A DNA stretch of 64,000 bases, taken from positions 124,001-188,000 of the forward strand of contig CAWHBT010000014.1 in the NCBI GenBank assembly GCA_963827595.1. The letters are read 5' to 3'. The translations under genes were made by a program, and so were the position numbers. The DNA is from DATEDA01 sp963827595 (GTDB taxonomy: Bacteria; Pseudomonadota; Gammaproteobacteria; Burkholderiales; SG8-39). Below, piece after piece: positions 41,254 through 49,512 of the stretch (positions within the stretch are counted from its first letter, which is position 1; every line of letters begins with the position of its first letter). The notes under the pieces are model-generated. The model saw only the letters and a program-made list of their open reading frames with translations. It was not told the origin of the DNA and made no database searches.

Positions 41254-42187
41254 ATGGCATACGCCGAGGTCAACGACGTCTCCGCCTCTTCGATCCCGGT
41301 GATCGACGTCGCGCCGCTACGCGCCCCGGAGGGCGCCGGCCTCGCGCGGGTGGCCGCCGAGATGGTTGCCGCGTCCGAATCGATCGGCTTCTTCTACATC
41401 CGCAACCACGGCGTGTCCCGGAGCCTGATCGACGCGGCGGTCTCCGAGGCGTTCGCCTTCTTTGGTCGTCCGCAGGACGAGAAACGGCGGACCCTCGTCA
41501 ACTCGCATCATCGCGGCTTCATCCCGGTGGGCGAGGCGAAGATGTACCGCAGCGCCCGGGCCGACCTGAAGGAGAGCTTCGTGTGGGGCCTCGAGCGCGT
41601 GGCGCCGAACCGCTGGCCCGCGGACCAGCCCGGGATGCGAGCGCTCTTCGAGCAGTACCTCGAAGCCTGCCACGCGGTGGCGTGGCAGCTCATGCGCGCC
41701 TTCGCCGTGGCGCTGGGCGTCGCTGACGACTATTTCGTGCGCTCGGTCGCGAACCCGATCTCGCGCGGGAGCGCGGTCTACTACCCGCCCCAGCCTCCCG
41801 ACCTCGGGACCGACCAGTTCGGGGTCGCGCCGCACACGGACTACGGCTGCCTCACGCTTCTGTACCAGGCGAACCTCGGCGGCCTCGAGGTCCGCGCCCG
41901 CGATCAGAACTGGGTGCTCGCGCACCGTGTCGAGGACACGTTCGTGGTCAACGTCGGCGACCTGCTCGCGCGCTGGACGAACGATCGCTTCCGCTCGACG
42001 CCGCACCGGGTCGTCAACCGTTCCGGCGCGGAGCGGCTCAGCCCTTGCCGTGTTCGTCGATCCGGACGACGGCACCCGCATCGAACCGGTGTGCCGGGCC
42101 GGGGAGGCGCCGCGCTATCCACCCGTGACCTGTGGCGAGTACATCCGGGGCCGCTTCGACGAGTCGTTCGCCTACCGCCAAAAATGA
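41254..42187 (+). CDS. 2-oxoglutarate/Fe(II) oxygenase (isopenicillin N synthase-like), one frameshift
   Basis: About 310 residues. IPVIDVAPLRAPEG and GFFYIRNHGV mark the N-terminal DIOX_N part; the iron ligands are HTD (in APHTDYGCLTLL) and the distal His in TPHRVV. The 2-oxoglutarate-binding R-x-S (RLS) lies exactly where an extra base near 42035 shifts the frame; beyond it LAVFVDPDDGTRIEP continues the fold. Such enzymes hydroxylate or oxidise small molecules using O2 and 2-oxoglutarate. Its stop overlaps the HD-domain gene's ATG (ATGA), so the two act together. Confidence 0.9.
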
Positions 42188-42786
42188 GCCGCACTCGTCT
42201 GCTGCGGCCCGAATGGCGCTACGTCTCGAACTTCGCGATGGAGCGCATGACAGCGGCCGACTGGAGGACACTCGATGACCAGCGCGCGGTGTATCGCGCC
42301 GAGCTGCAGGTCGAGCAGGTCCTGCGGCTCCTGCGGGCGCAGCGGGACGATCCCAGCTTCGGCTACCCGATCAACAACTACCGGCATTGCCTGCAATCGG
42401 CCACCCTTGCCCTCCGGGACGGGCTGGACGATGAGACCGTCGTCGTCGCCCTGCTGCACGACATCGGGTTCGACGTCTGCCCTCGGCTCCACGGCGCGTT
42501 CGCCGCGGCGTTGCTGGGCGACTACGTCTCGGAGCGTCATGAGTGGATGCTGCGGCACCATCAAATCTTCCAGGACCACCATGTCGGGGAACACTACGAC
42601 GCGTCGCTCGACCGCGACGCACGCGAGCGCTGGCGCGGCCATCCGCATTTCGAATGGACGGCCGCCTTCGTTGCGCGTTATGACCAGGCGGCGATGGACC
42701 CCGACTACGACCATCTGCCGCTCGAGCGCTTCGAAGCGATGGTGAGTCGCGTGTTTGCGGAACCACGACGCCCGGGCGGCGCCTAG
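42184..42786 (+). CDS. HD-domain protein, possible mixed-valent di-iron oxygenase
   Basis: 200 residues. Candidate metal ligands are His68 (NNYRHCLQSA), His92-Asp93 (LLHDIG), His103, His125/126 and Asp167 (RYDQAAMDP). The 24-residue gap between the first His and the HD pair, and the C-terminal R-[YW]-D-x-x-A, resemble PhnZ/TmpB-type HD oxygenases rather than nucleotide phosphohydrolases. Those enzymes work directly after a 2-oxoglutarate oxygenase, and here the upstream overlapping gene is one. Substrate unknown; an ordinary HD phosphohydrolase cannot be excluded. Confidence 0.75.
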   Translation: MSRTRLLRPEWRYVSNFAMERMTAADWRTLDDQRAVYRAELQVEQVLRLLRAQRDDPSFGYPINNYRHCLQSATLALRDGLDDETVVVALLHDIGFDVCPRLHGAFAAALLGDYVSERHEWMLRHHQIFQDHHVGEHYDASLDRDARERWRGHPHFEWTAAFVARYDQAAMDPDYDHLPLERFEAMVSRVFAEPRRPGGA

Positions 42787-42848
42787 CAGCTGCGCTACAC
42801 GTCCGGTGGACGACGCATTACCGCGCCACCGGTTCTCGTCCCCGATGA

Positions 42849-44078
42849 TTACGGCCGGCCGGGGAACGTCGTCTCGACGCGGTTCGTGACCGAGACGGCG
42901 CCGTTCTTGACGACCATGAGGCGCTCGGGGATGGCGGCGACCGCCGCGGCGGGCTCGACGCAGTCGAGCAGGACCATATCGGCGCGCGCACCCTCGGCCA
43001 GGCCGTAGTCGGCGAGGCGGATCGCGCGCGCGCCGCGATCGGTGGCCAGCCGGAGGGCAAGGCACAGGTCCTCCGCGGTGCCCAGATGGGCCGCGTTCGC
43101 GAGAAGATTCGCCACGCGCAGCAGGTCGGCGTCGCCGAACGGCGTGAAGGGGTTCTGCACGTTGTTGGTGGAGACGGCGACGTTGACGCCAGCGGCCAGC
43201 AGCGCCTTCACCGGCGCGAGGCCGCGGCGCACATTCCGGACGTCGCCGCGGCCCATCAGGTACAGGTCCGTGGCGGGCAGCACGAGGACCGAGATGTCGG
43301 CCTCCGCGATGCGGGCGGCGAGCGGCGCCAGCGCGTCGGCGTCCAGCGCGCCCAGCTCGCTCATGTGCCCGGCGCAGACACGGCCTTGCCAGCCCCGGGC
43401 GAGCGTCTCGGCGGCGACCTCGCGCACGTGCAGGTGCACGGGCTCGTCGGCGAAGTCCAGGTGGAAGTCGACGTCCCGGTCGAACTCGCGCGCGAGATCG
43501 AAGACGAGCCGGATGTGGGCGAGCGGGTCGCTGTCGTTGTAGGGCACGCCGCCCACCGCCTCGCCGCCCAGCGCGAGCGCCCGGCGCATCAACGCCTCCG
43601 TCCCCGGCGCGTTGAAGATGCCCTCCTGCGGGAACACGCAGATCTGCAGATCGATGGCCCAGGCGTACTCGCGCTGCAGCGGCAGGATGGCCTCCATCCC
43701 CTTGAGGCCCACGATGGGATCGACTTCCACGTGCGTGCGCATCGCCGTGGTGCCGTGACGGATGGCCATCTCGAGCACCTGGCGCGCGCGGCGCGCGATG
43801 TCGTCCACCGTGAATCGCCGCTTGGCCTCGGCCGTCGTGCGGATGGCTCCCTCCACCGTGCCGGCCCCGGCCGGCGCCCCGGCGCCGAGCAGCGCCTTGT
43901 CGAGGTGAAAGTGCGATTCCACCAGTCCGGGGATCACAACGCGGCCGCCGGCGTCGATCTCGCGCGCCCCCCGCACCGGCAGCCGCTCGCCGATCCTCCG
44001 GATGCGCCCCCCGGCGATGCCGATGTCAAGGTGGCCCGCGCGGTCGGCGAGACGCGCGTCGCGGACGATCAGGTCCAT
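42849..44078 (-). CDS. amidohydrolase, cytosine deaminase/AtzC-like
   Basis: 409 residues. Metal-binding motif SHFHLDK near residue 56, RTHVEVD near 115, the active-site HLDFADEP near 205, and CAGHMSEL near 235. At the position of the catalytic Asp of cytosine deaminase (HDDV in E. coli) this protein has TNNV, so either a related subfamily with different chemistry or altered metal content. It follows livF with a ten-base overlap and is therefore the last gene of the Liv-type transporter operon; its substrate is probably what the transporter imports. Confidence 0.88.
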   Translation of the reverse strand: MDLIVRDARLADRAGHLDIGIAGGRIRRIGERLPVRGAREIDAGGRVVIPGLVESHFHLDKALLGAGAPAGAGTVEGAIRTTAEAKRRFTVDDIARRARQVLEMAIRHGTTAMRTHVEVDPIVGLKGMEAILPLQREYAWAIDLQICVFPQEGIFNAPGTEALMRRALALGGEAVGGVPYNDSDPLAHIRLVFDLAREFDRDVDFHLDFADEPVHLHVREVAAETLARGWQGRVCAGHMSELGALDADALAPLAARIAEADISVLVLPATDLYLMGRGDVRNVRRGLAPVKALLAAGVNVAVSTNNVQNPFTPFGDADLLRVANLLANAAHLGTAEDLCLALRLATDRGARAIRLADYGLAEGARADMVLLDCVEPAAAVAAIPERLMVVKNGAVSVTNRVETTFPGRP

Positions 44079-44794
44079 GCTGGCGCTCCAGCGCCACGGC
44101 CGAGGTAGGCAGCCGCCACCTGCGCGTCGCGTTTCAGCTCTCCGGCGGCGGCGGCAAGGACAATCCGTCCCTGCTCGAGGACGTAGCCGCGATCGGCGAT
44201 CTCCAGCGCCGCCTCCGCCATTTGCTCAACGACGAGCAGCGTCATGCCCTCTTCGCGCAGGCGCGCCAGGCTCTTGAATACCTCCTTGACCAGGCGCGGC
44301 GCGAGGCCGAGCGAAGGCTCGTCGAGCAACAGGAGGCGCGGGCGCGCCATAAGGCTCCGCGCAATGGCGAGCATCTGCTGCTCGCCGCCGGAGAGCGTGC
44401 CCGCCGGCTGGTGGCGCCGCTCGCCGAGAATTGGGAAGCGCTCGAACTGCCGCTCGAGGTCGCGTGCGACCTCGCCGTCGCGCCGGGCGTAGGCGCCGAG
44501 CCGGAGGTTGTCCGCGACGCTCTGGTCCGGGAACACGAGCCGCCCCTCGGGCACCAGCGCGATACCGTCCCGGGCCAGCGAGTGCGCCGGCCGCCCGCCG
44601 ATATCGCGTCCCTCGAAGCGGATCGTGCCGCGCGCCGCCGGTAGCAGGCCCACCACCGTCTTGAGCGTCGTCGTCTTACCGCTGCCGTTGGCGCCGATGA
44701 CGACGACGATCTCGCCGCGTCGCACCTGAAGCGAGATCCCGTGGACGACCTCCATTCGCCCGTACGCGGCGGCGACGTCGCGCAGGTCGAGCAT
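44069..44794 (-). CDS. livF: branched-chain-type ABC transporter ATP-binding protein LivF
   Basis: 241 residues. Walker A GANGSGKTT, Q-loop VPEGRLVFPDQSV, signature LSGGEQQML, Walker B LLLLDEPSLGL and H-loop VEQM are intact. This is one of the two ATPases of a Liv/urea/aromatic-type uptake system. ATG 44794 is the family start; the frame is open far upstream and overlaps the end of the LivG frame. The end overlaps the amidohydrolase start. Confidence 0.93.
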   Translation of the reverse strand: MLDLRDVAAAYGRMEVVHGISLQVRRGEIVVVIGANGSGKTTTLKTVVGLLPAARGTIRFEGRDIGGRPAHSLARDGIALVPEGRLVFPDQSVADNLRLGAYARRDGEVARDLERQFERFPILGERRHQPAGTLSGGEQQMLAIARSLMARPRLLLLDEPSLGLAPRLVKEVFKSLARLREEGMTLLVVEQMAEAALEIADRGYVLEQGRIVLAAAAGELKRDAQVAAAYLGRGAGAPAWT

Positions 44795-45617
44795 GACGTC
44801 GCCGGCCTCTTCCGCGCGCGGGGCGCGACTCGCGCGCAAACCGTCCTCGGCGATCCGGCGCGACGGCGCCAGCACCGCCGAGGTAAGCCTCGAGTACGGC
44901 GGGATCACTCTGGATGACGGCCGGCGGGCCGGAGGCGATTCGCCGCCCATAGCTGAGGACGGTGATGCGATCGGAGACGCCCATCACCAGATCCATATGA
45001 TGGCCAACCAGCAACACCGCCGTCCCCGACGCGCGGATCGCACGGATGAGCGCCGCGAGCGCAGCGATCTCCTCCGCGGAGAGCCCGGCCGCGGGCTCGT
45101 CGAGCAGCAGCACGGCCGGACGCCGCGCGAGCGCCCGTGCGATCTCCACGAGTCGCTTGTGGCCGAACGGCAGGTTGCGCGCGAGCTCGTACGGATCGCC
45201 GCCGTAGCCGACGAACGCGAGGACGGCCACCGCCTCGGCGCGCAGCGCCCGCTCGCGCGCGCGGACGGCGCCGCGCCCAAGCAGCGCTGCCGCCACGCTC
45301 CCCGTCCGCGCGCCGACCAGGCCGACCTTGACGTTCTCGAGCACGGTCATCGCCTCGAACAGCTGCGTGGTCTGGAAGGTCCGGGCGACGCCGGCACGCG
45401 CGATCCGGTGGGCGGGCAGGCTAGACAGCTCCCGGTTTCCGAACGTGATGGTGCCCGCGTGAGCCCGGTAGAACCCGCTCAACAGGTTCAGCAGCGTCGT
45501 CTTGCCGGCGCCGTTGGGGCCGATCAGGCCATGCACGCTGGCGGGCGCGAGCTCGAGATCGGCGTCGGCGAGGGCCACCACGCCGCCGAAGCGCATCCCG
45601 AGGCCACGCGCCGCCAA
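44676..45617 (-). CDS. livG: branched-chain-type ABC transporter ATP-binding protein LivG
   Basis: About 313 codons from TTG 45617. Walker A GPNGAGKTT, FQTTQLFEAMTVLENV, LPFGHKRLVEIARAL and LLLDEPAAGL define LivG. Two oddities: its N-terminus lines up directly with the end of LivM one frame over, so LivM and LivG may be one fused protein with a one-base error near 45625; and its C-terminus (after YLGG) runs about 60 codons without a stop, overlapping LivF. The true end is probably near 44850. Confidence 0.88.
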   Translation of the reverse strand: MAARGLGMRFGGVVALADADLELAPASVHGLIGPNGAGKTTLLNLLSGFYRAHAGTITFGNRELSSLPAHRIARAGVARTFQTTQLFEAMTVLENVKVGLVGARTGSVAAALLGRGAVRARERALRAEAVAVLAFVGYGGDPYELARNLPFGHKRLVEIARALARRPAVLLLDEPAAGLSAEEIAALAALIRAIRASGTAVLLVGHHMDLVMGVSDRITVLSYGRRIASGPPAVIQSDPAVLEAYLGGAGAVAPDRRGRFARESRPARGRGRRRHARPARRRRRVRANGGRPRDLASGATRRDRRRHRRQRQR

Positions 45618-46606
45618 CGGCGCCGGCCGGCGGTGGCGCCGGCTGCCAGGCCACCGTCGCATCCCCGGGGTTCGCAGTGCGGCGTCGCGCCCGCCGCGCC
45701 AGCGCGCCCGCCACGCCCTCCGGCAGGAAGTAGAGGGTGCCCAGCAGGAGGACACCGTAGAGGATCAGGCGGTAGTCGGAGAACCGGTGGAGCAGCTCGG
45801 GCAGGACGATGAGCACGACCGCGCCGATGACGGGGCCGGCCACGCGCCCTAGGCCGCCGAACAGGATCACCAGCAAAAAGAGGATGGACGTCTGCAGCGT
45901 GAAGCTGTCCGGGCTCACGAAACCCGCGAGAAACGCGTACAGACAGCCGGCGGCGGCCGCGAAGGCCGCGCTCAGCGTGAAGGCCGTCGTGCGGACGCGG
46001 TAGGCGCTAAGGCCGAGCGACTCGGCGGCCAGCTCGCTCTCACGCACGGCCACGAGCGCTCGTCCCCACGCCGAGCGCTCAAGGTTGCGCGCGAGCCACA
46101 GGCTCGCGGCTACCGCGAGCGCCACCACGTAGTAGTAGAGCGGGAGCGTAAGGCTGACGCCGCCCAGTTGGGCGCGGGGGATGTCGGCGATGCCGCCGAA
46201 GCCGCGCGTGAGCGCGTCCCACTCGATGAGGCCGTGCTCGACGATGATGCCGAAGGCGATGGTGACCATCGCCAAGTAAGGCCCGGTGACGCGCAGCGAG
46301 GCGAGCGCCAGCACCACGCCCACGGCGGCGCCGCCCGCGGCGGCGAGCGGCAGCGCGGTCCAGAACCCGAGGCCGGGCTTGCGTGGCCACGATGGCGCCC
46401 GCGTACGCGCCGAGCGCATAGAAGCCGGCGTGGCCGAGCGAGACCTGCCCCGACGACCCGGTGACGACGTTCAGCCCCGTGCTCACGACGATGGTGATGC
46501 CGATGAGCATGGCGACGAAGAGGTAATAGGTGTTGTCGGTGACCAGCGGCACCGCCAGCGCCGCGGCGGCCGCGACGGCCGCAAGCAGACGCCCCGCGGT
46601 CGTCAT
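45618..46606 (-). CDS. livM: branched-chain-type ABC transporter permease LivM (one frameshift)
   Basis: About 325 residues with eight or so membrane segments. NVVTGSSGQVSLGHAGFYALGAYAGA is the LivM signature; SPDSFTLQTSILFLLVILFGGLGR and VLLLGTLYFLPEGVAG follow. A base is missing near 46382 (between VAT and KPGLGFW). The frame runs past LYFLPEGVAG into the LivG region, suggesting a LivM-LivG fusion. It starts two bases from the livH stop. Confidence 0.88.
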
Positions 46607-46607
46607 G

Positions 46608-47478
46608 CTAGACCCGCCGCAGCGCGGGGACGCCGAAGAGCCCCCAGGGGCGAACGAGCAACACGAGGATCACCAGTCCGAAGCCCAGGATCTCGCGGAT
46701 GCCGGTGCCGAGATACCCCGCCACCACCGCCTCAAACACGCCGTAGAGAACGCCCGCCACGACGATGCCGCGCGCGCTCTCGATGCCGCCGATGATGGCG
46801 ACCGCGAACGCCTTCAGCCCGATCGTCGTGCCCATGGTGGCGGAGACGTTGAGGAGCGGGGCGAGCAGGATGCCGGCGATGCCAGCCAGCACCGTGCTGA
46901 GCACGTACGCCGTCGTGATGGTACGGTTGACGTCGATCCCCATGAGGGCAGCCGCGTCGTGATTGAAGGCCACCGCACGCAGCGACTTGCCGGCAAGCGT
47001 GCGGCGGAAACCGAGCTCGACGAGCGCCATGATCAGCAGGCCGGCCATCGGCACCAGCAGTTCCAGCGGGTAGACGCGGGCGCCGAACACGGTCCACGGC
47101 TGCGCCGTGAGGCTCGAGGGGAACGCGCGGGCGTCCTTGCCGAAGGCGACCATCGCGATGTTCTCCGCGATGATCCCCACGGCGATCGTGCTCAGCAGCC
47201 AAGCGATGGACGACGCGCGCAGGAACGGCCGGATCGCGATCCGCTCCACCAGCGCGCCGAGGGCGGCGAGTCCGAGCAGGGTCGCCGCGACCGCAGCGAC
47301 GAACGGCCAGCCGAGCTCGACATGGAAGACATAGGCGAGGACGGCGCCCGACCATGACCGACTGGCCCTGCGAGAAGTTCACCGTGCGGCTGGTGGCGTA
47401 GGTGACGTTGTAGCCGAGCGCCACCAGGCTGTACATACTGCCGAGCGCCAGGCCGCTGAAGAGCAGCTGAGCGAGCAT
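46608..47478 (-). CDS. livH: branched-chain-type ABC transporter permease LivH (one frameshift)
   Basis: About 290 residues. LLFSGLALGSMYSLVALGYNVTY is the LivH N-terminus; FNHDAAALMGIDVNRT and LGFGLVILVLLVRPWGLFG are the coupling and C-terminal segments. An extra G in a GGG run near 47352 breaks the frame; the sequence after it (VFHVELGWPFVAA) continues the membrane protein. Pairs with LivM to form the channel. Confidence 0.9.
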
Positions 47479-47529
47479 GAACGGGTTACGGGCGGCGCCG
47501 GCGGCCGGCGCCCGTGCCGCCCGCGAGGC

Positions 47530-48709
47530 CTACTTCGTCGCCGCCGGAACGATCTTGCCCTGGCGCCACGTCACTAGGACGTAGTCGCTCTCTGTCAGCG
47601 CGTCATGCTCCGTGGGCGTGAAGGGCTGCCGATAGGTCTTGATGAGGCCACGGTACTCGCCCAGGTTCTCGAGCGCGTCGCGGATCTTGGCGCCGTCGGC
47701 CGCGCCCGCCTTTTCGATGGCCAGCGCGACGAGATGCATGGCGTCGTAGGCGTTGGCGGTGCCGACCGGCGCCAGGATGTCCTCGGGGCCTTTGATGCCG
47801 TACTTGGCCTTGAGCGCGCCGATGACGCGCTGCCCGACCTCGCTCTGCTTGCCGAAGAAGCTGTACGTCTGGATGAACACCACCGACTCCGAGAGCTCGC
47901 CGGTCAGCTCGGGGAACCGGCCGCCGCTGATGCCCCAGTGCGAGACGGTCGGCACGTCCCAACCGATCTTGGCCTTGCTCTTCACCACCTGCGCGCCCTC
48001 GGGCGCATTGGCGACCAGCACCAGGCGTCCGCGCCGCCGTTCTTGAGCCGCAGGAGCTGCGGGCTCATGTCGGGATCGTTCCAGTTGAACTTCTCCACGC
48101 CGACGGCTTGATGCCCGCCGCGCCGAACCACTTGGTGAGACCTTCCTGGTTGCTCGCGCCCCACGGCGTGTTTTCGAGGATGATGCCCGGCTTGCGGCCG
48201 CCAAGCTTCTCGATGATGTGCTTCGCCAGGAAGTGATCGACGACGTCGTCGTTGGCGGAGACCCGGAACATGAAGTTGGGCTGCCGGCCGTTGCGTGTGA
48301 TGTTCGTGGCCGCCGCCCAGGTGCCGACGTAGGGCACCTTCAGCTCATGGAAGACCGGCAGCATGGCGAGGCCGACGGGGGAATGCAGGCCGCCGAAGAC
48401 GGCGACGGCACTCTCGCGCTCGATCACGTCGCGCGCGGCAGTCACGCCCTTGGAGGGGTTGCCCTCCTCGTCGCGGATCACCAGCTCCACCTTCCGGCCG
48501 CCGAGCACGCCGCCCCGGGCGTTGATCTCGTCGATCGCCACCGTGAGCCCGCGCTTGATCGCCTCGCCTGACAGCGCCGAGCCGCCGGACATCGCGGCCA
48601 CGAGCGCGACCTTGACGGGCGGCTTCGCTTGCGTCCAGCCGGTGGGTGCGTACAGCGCGAGCCCCGCGGTCACGCACAGGGCGGCGGTTACGAGCGTTGC
48701 ACGGCGCAT
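47530..48709 (-). CDS. branched-chain-type ABC transporter binding protein LivK-like (two frameshifts)
   Basis: About 393 residues. Signal peptide at the N-terminus (LVTAALCVTAGLALYAPTGWTQA), then VKVALVAAMSGGSALSGEA and GGVLGGRKVELVIRDEEGNPSKG, classic for family 4 binding proteins. Frame changes lie near 48105 and 48025, in the middle lobe. The start has GAGGAGG upstream. First gene of the livKHMGF-amidohydrolase operon. The ligand may be an amide, urea-like or aromatic compound (inference from the amidohydrolase). Confidence 0.9.
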
Positions 48710-48746
48710 AAGGCCTCCTCGATGGGTGATTGGGGATACTACCGAA

Positions 48747-49052
48747 GGCCCCCTAGTCGAACAAGAGCAGGTCCGCGCCGAGGTCGTGCTGCTCGACAAC
48801 CCCTTCACCGACGCCGTGAACCACGGCCAGCTCAAGGGCGAGGCGCCGCCAGCGACCGGTTATCCGAAGGGCCTGCCATTCGCCATTCACCACCACTGCC
48901 TAGTGGAGGCGGGCATCCACCAGATCCAAAACGCCAAGCTCGACGAGCTTGCCCGCGATCGCATGTGGCTCGCGTGCACGATCATCCTGCCGCTCCGAGT
49001 GCGCGGGGGCTGTGGGTTTTTGGTCCGCCCGGTCGCGATCGGCGTGCCGTAA
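48747..49052 (+). pseudogene. C-terminal fragment of a cyclase (kynurenine-formamidase-like) family protein
   Basis: About 100 codons: VVLLDNPFTDAVNHG, LPFAIHHHCLVEAGIHQIQN, LDELARDRMWLACTI, ending LRVRGGCGFLVRPVAIGVP and a stop. These match the last third of metal-dependent cyclase-family hydrolases. The N-terminal part with the metal site HxGTHxD is missing; the divergent livK start lies where it should be. It sits next to the right tRNA fragment, so it may have been cut during insertion of the catabolic block (inference). Confidence 0.65.
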
Positions 49053-49208
49053 TAGGGCCAACACAGCCACTTGCTACGCCATTGACCTTCGGACCACCCG
49101 TTACGCGAAGGTGGCCTCGCTGCGCAGGGTGTCGCTGCACTAGAGTCCCGCAAGACTCCCGCAAGGAGCGATGCGCTTGCAGGAGGTATGCGCGTAAGCG
49201 CTTGATGG

Positions 49209-49260
49209 TAGAAGTGGGCCCGCCTGGATTCGAACCAGGGACCAAGGGATTATGAGTCCG
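49209..49260 (-). repeat. 3' fragment of a CAU-anticodon tRNA; right direct repeat
   Basis: On the minus strand: CGGACTCATAATCC (anticodon arm, CAU, so tRNA-Ile2 or tRNA-Met), a perfect T arm (CCTGG-TTCGAAT-CCAGG) and the acceptor strand CGGGCCCA. The 5' half (acceptor, D arm) is absent: past 49260 the sequence does not match a tRNA. No CCA follows. Same orientation as the copy at 35122. Confidence 0.8.
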
Positions 49261-49415
49261 TCGAAGGGCCCGGCTGACTAATCGTTCTCGTTGATCTTTC
49301 TCAATGACCCGGTGGCGCGACCCCACTCAAGCCCAGTGGAAACGACTGGTTGACGGCACAACGGCGTCACAGTGAAAGGCAAGTCCGTTCTCCGATCCCG
49401 CAACGGCTGGATCCC

Positions 49416-49489
49416 CGCACTCACCGACTGCAGCTAACGGACCGAGCACCTCAGGCGACAACGTGCCGCGTCGATCGCGCGAGATCGTG
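49416..49489 (+). repeat. 74-bp dispersed repeat, copy 2
   Basis: Matches 11697-11770 over its whole length without gaps, with six mismatches by eye. It lies downstream of the tRNA fragment and just beyond the 3' end of the cyclase/AAA gene. Confidence 0.75.
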
Positions 49490-49512
49490 CCCGTCGGGCG
49501 CTGGAACCGAGG

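Larger units (their letters stand above)
49053..49512. other. intergenic region with tRNA fragment and dispersed repeat
   Basis: About 460 bases without a protein gene. It contains the right-hand tRNA fragment (49209-49260) and copy 2 of the 74-bp repeat (49416-49489), both annotated separately. An imperfect hairpin (GCGCTT...AAGCGC) lies just before the tRNA fragment. No integrase gene is present. Confidence 0.5.

Noticed and set aside
42184..42786. Calling the HD protein a phosphonate-degrading PhnZ
   Set aside because: Ligand pattern is only similar, its 2OG partner is of a different subfamily and no phosphonate genes are nearby.
49209..49260. A functional tRNA gene
   Set aside because: Only the anticodon-to-acceptor half is present; the D arm and 5' acceptor strand are missing.
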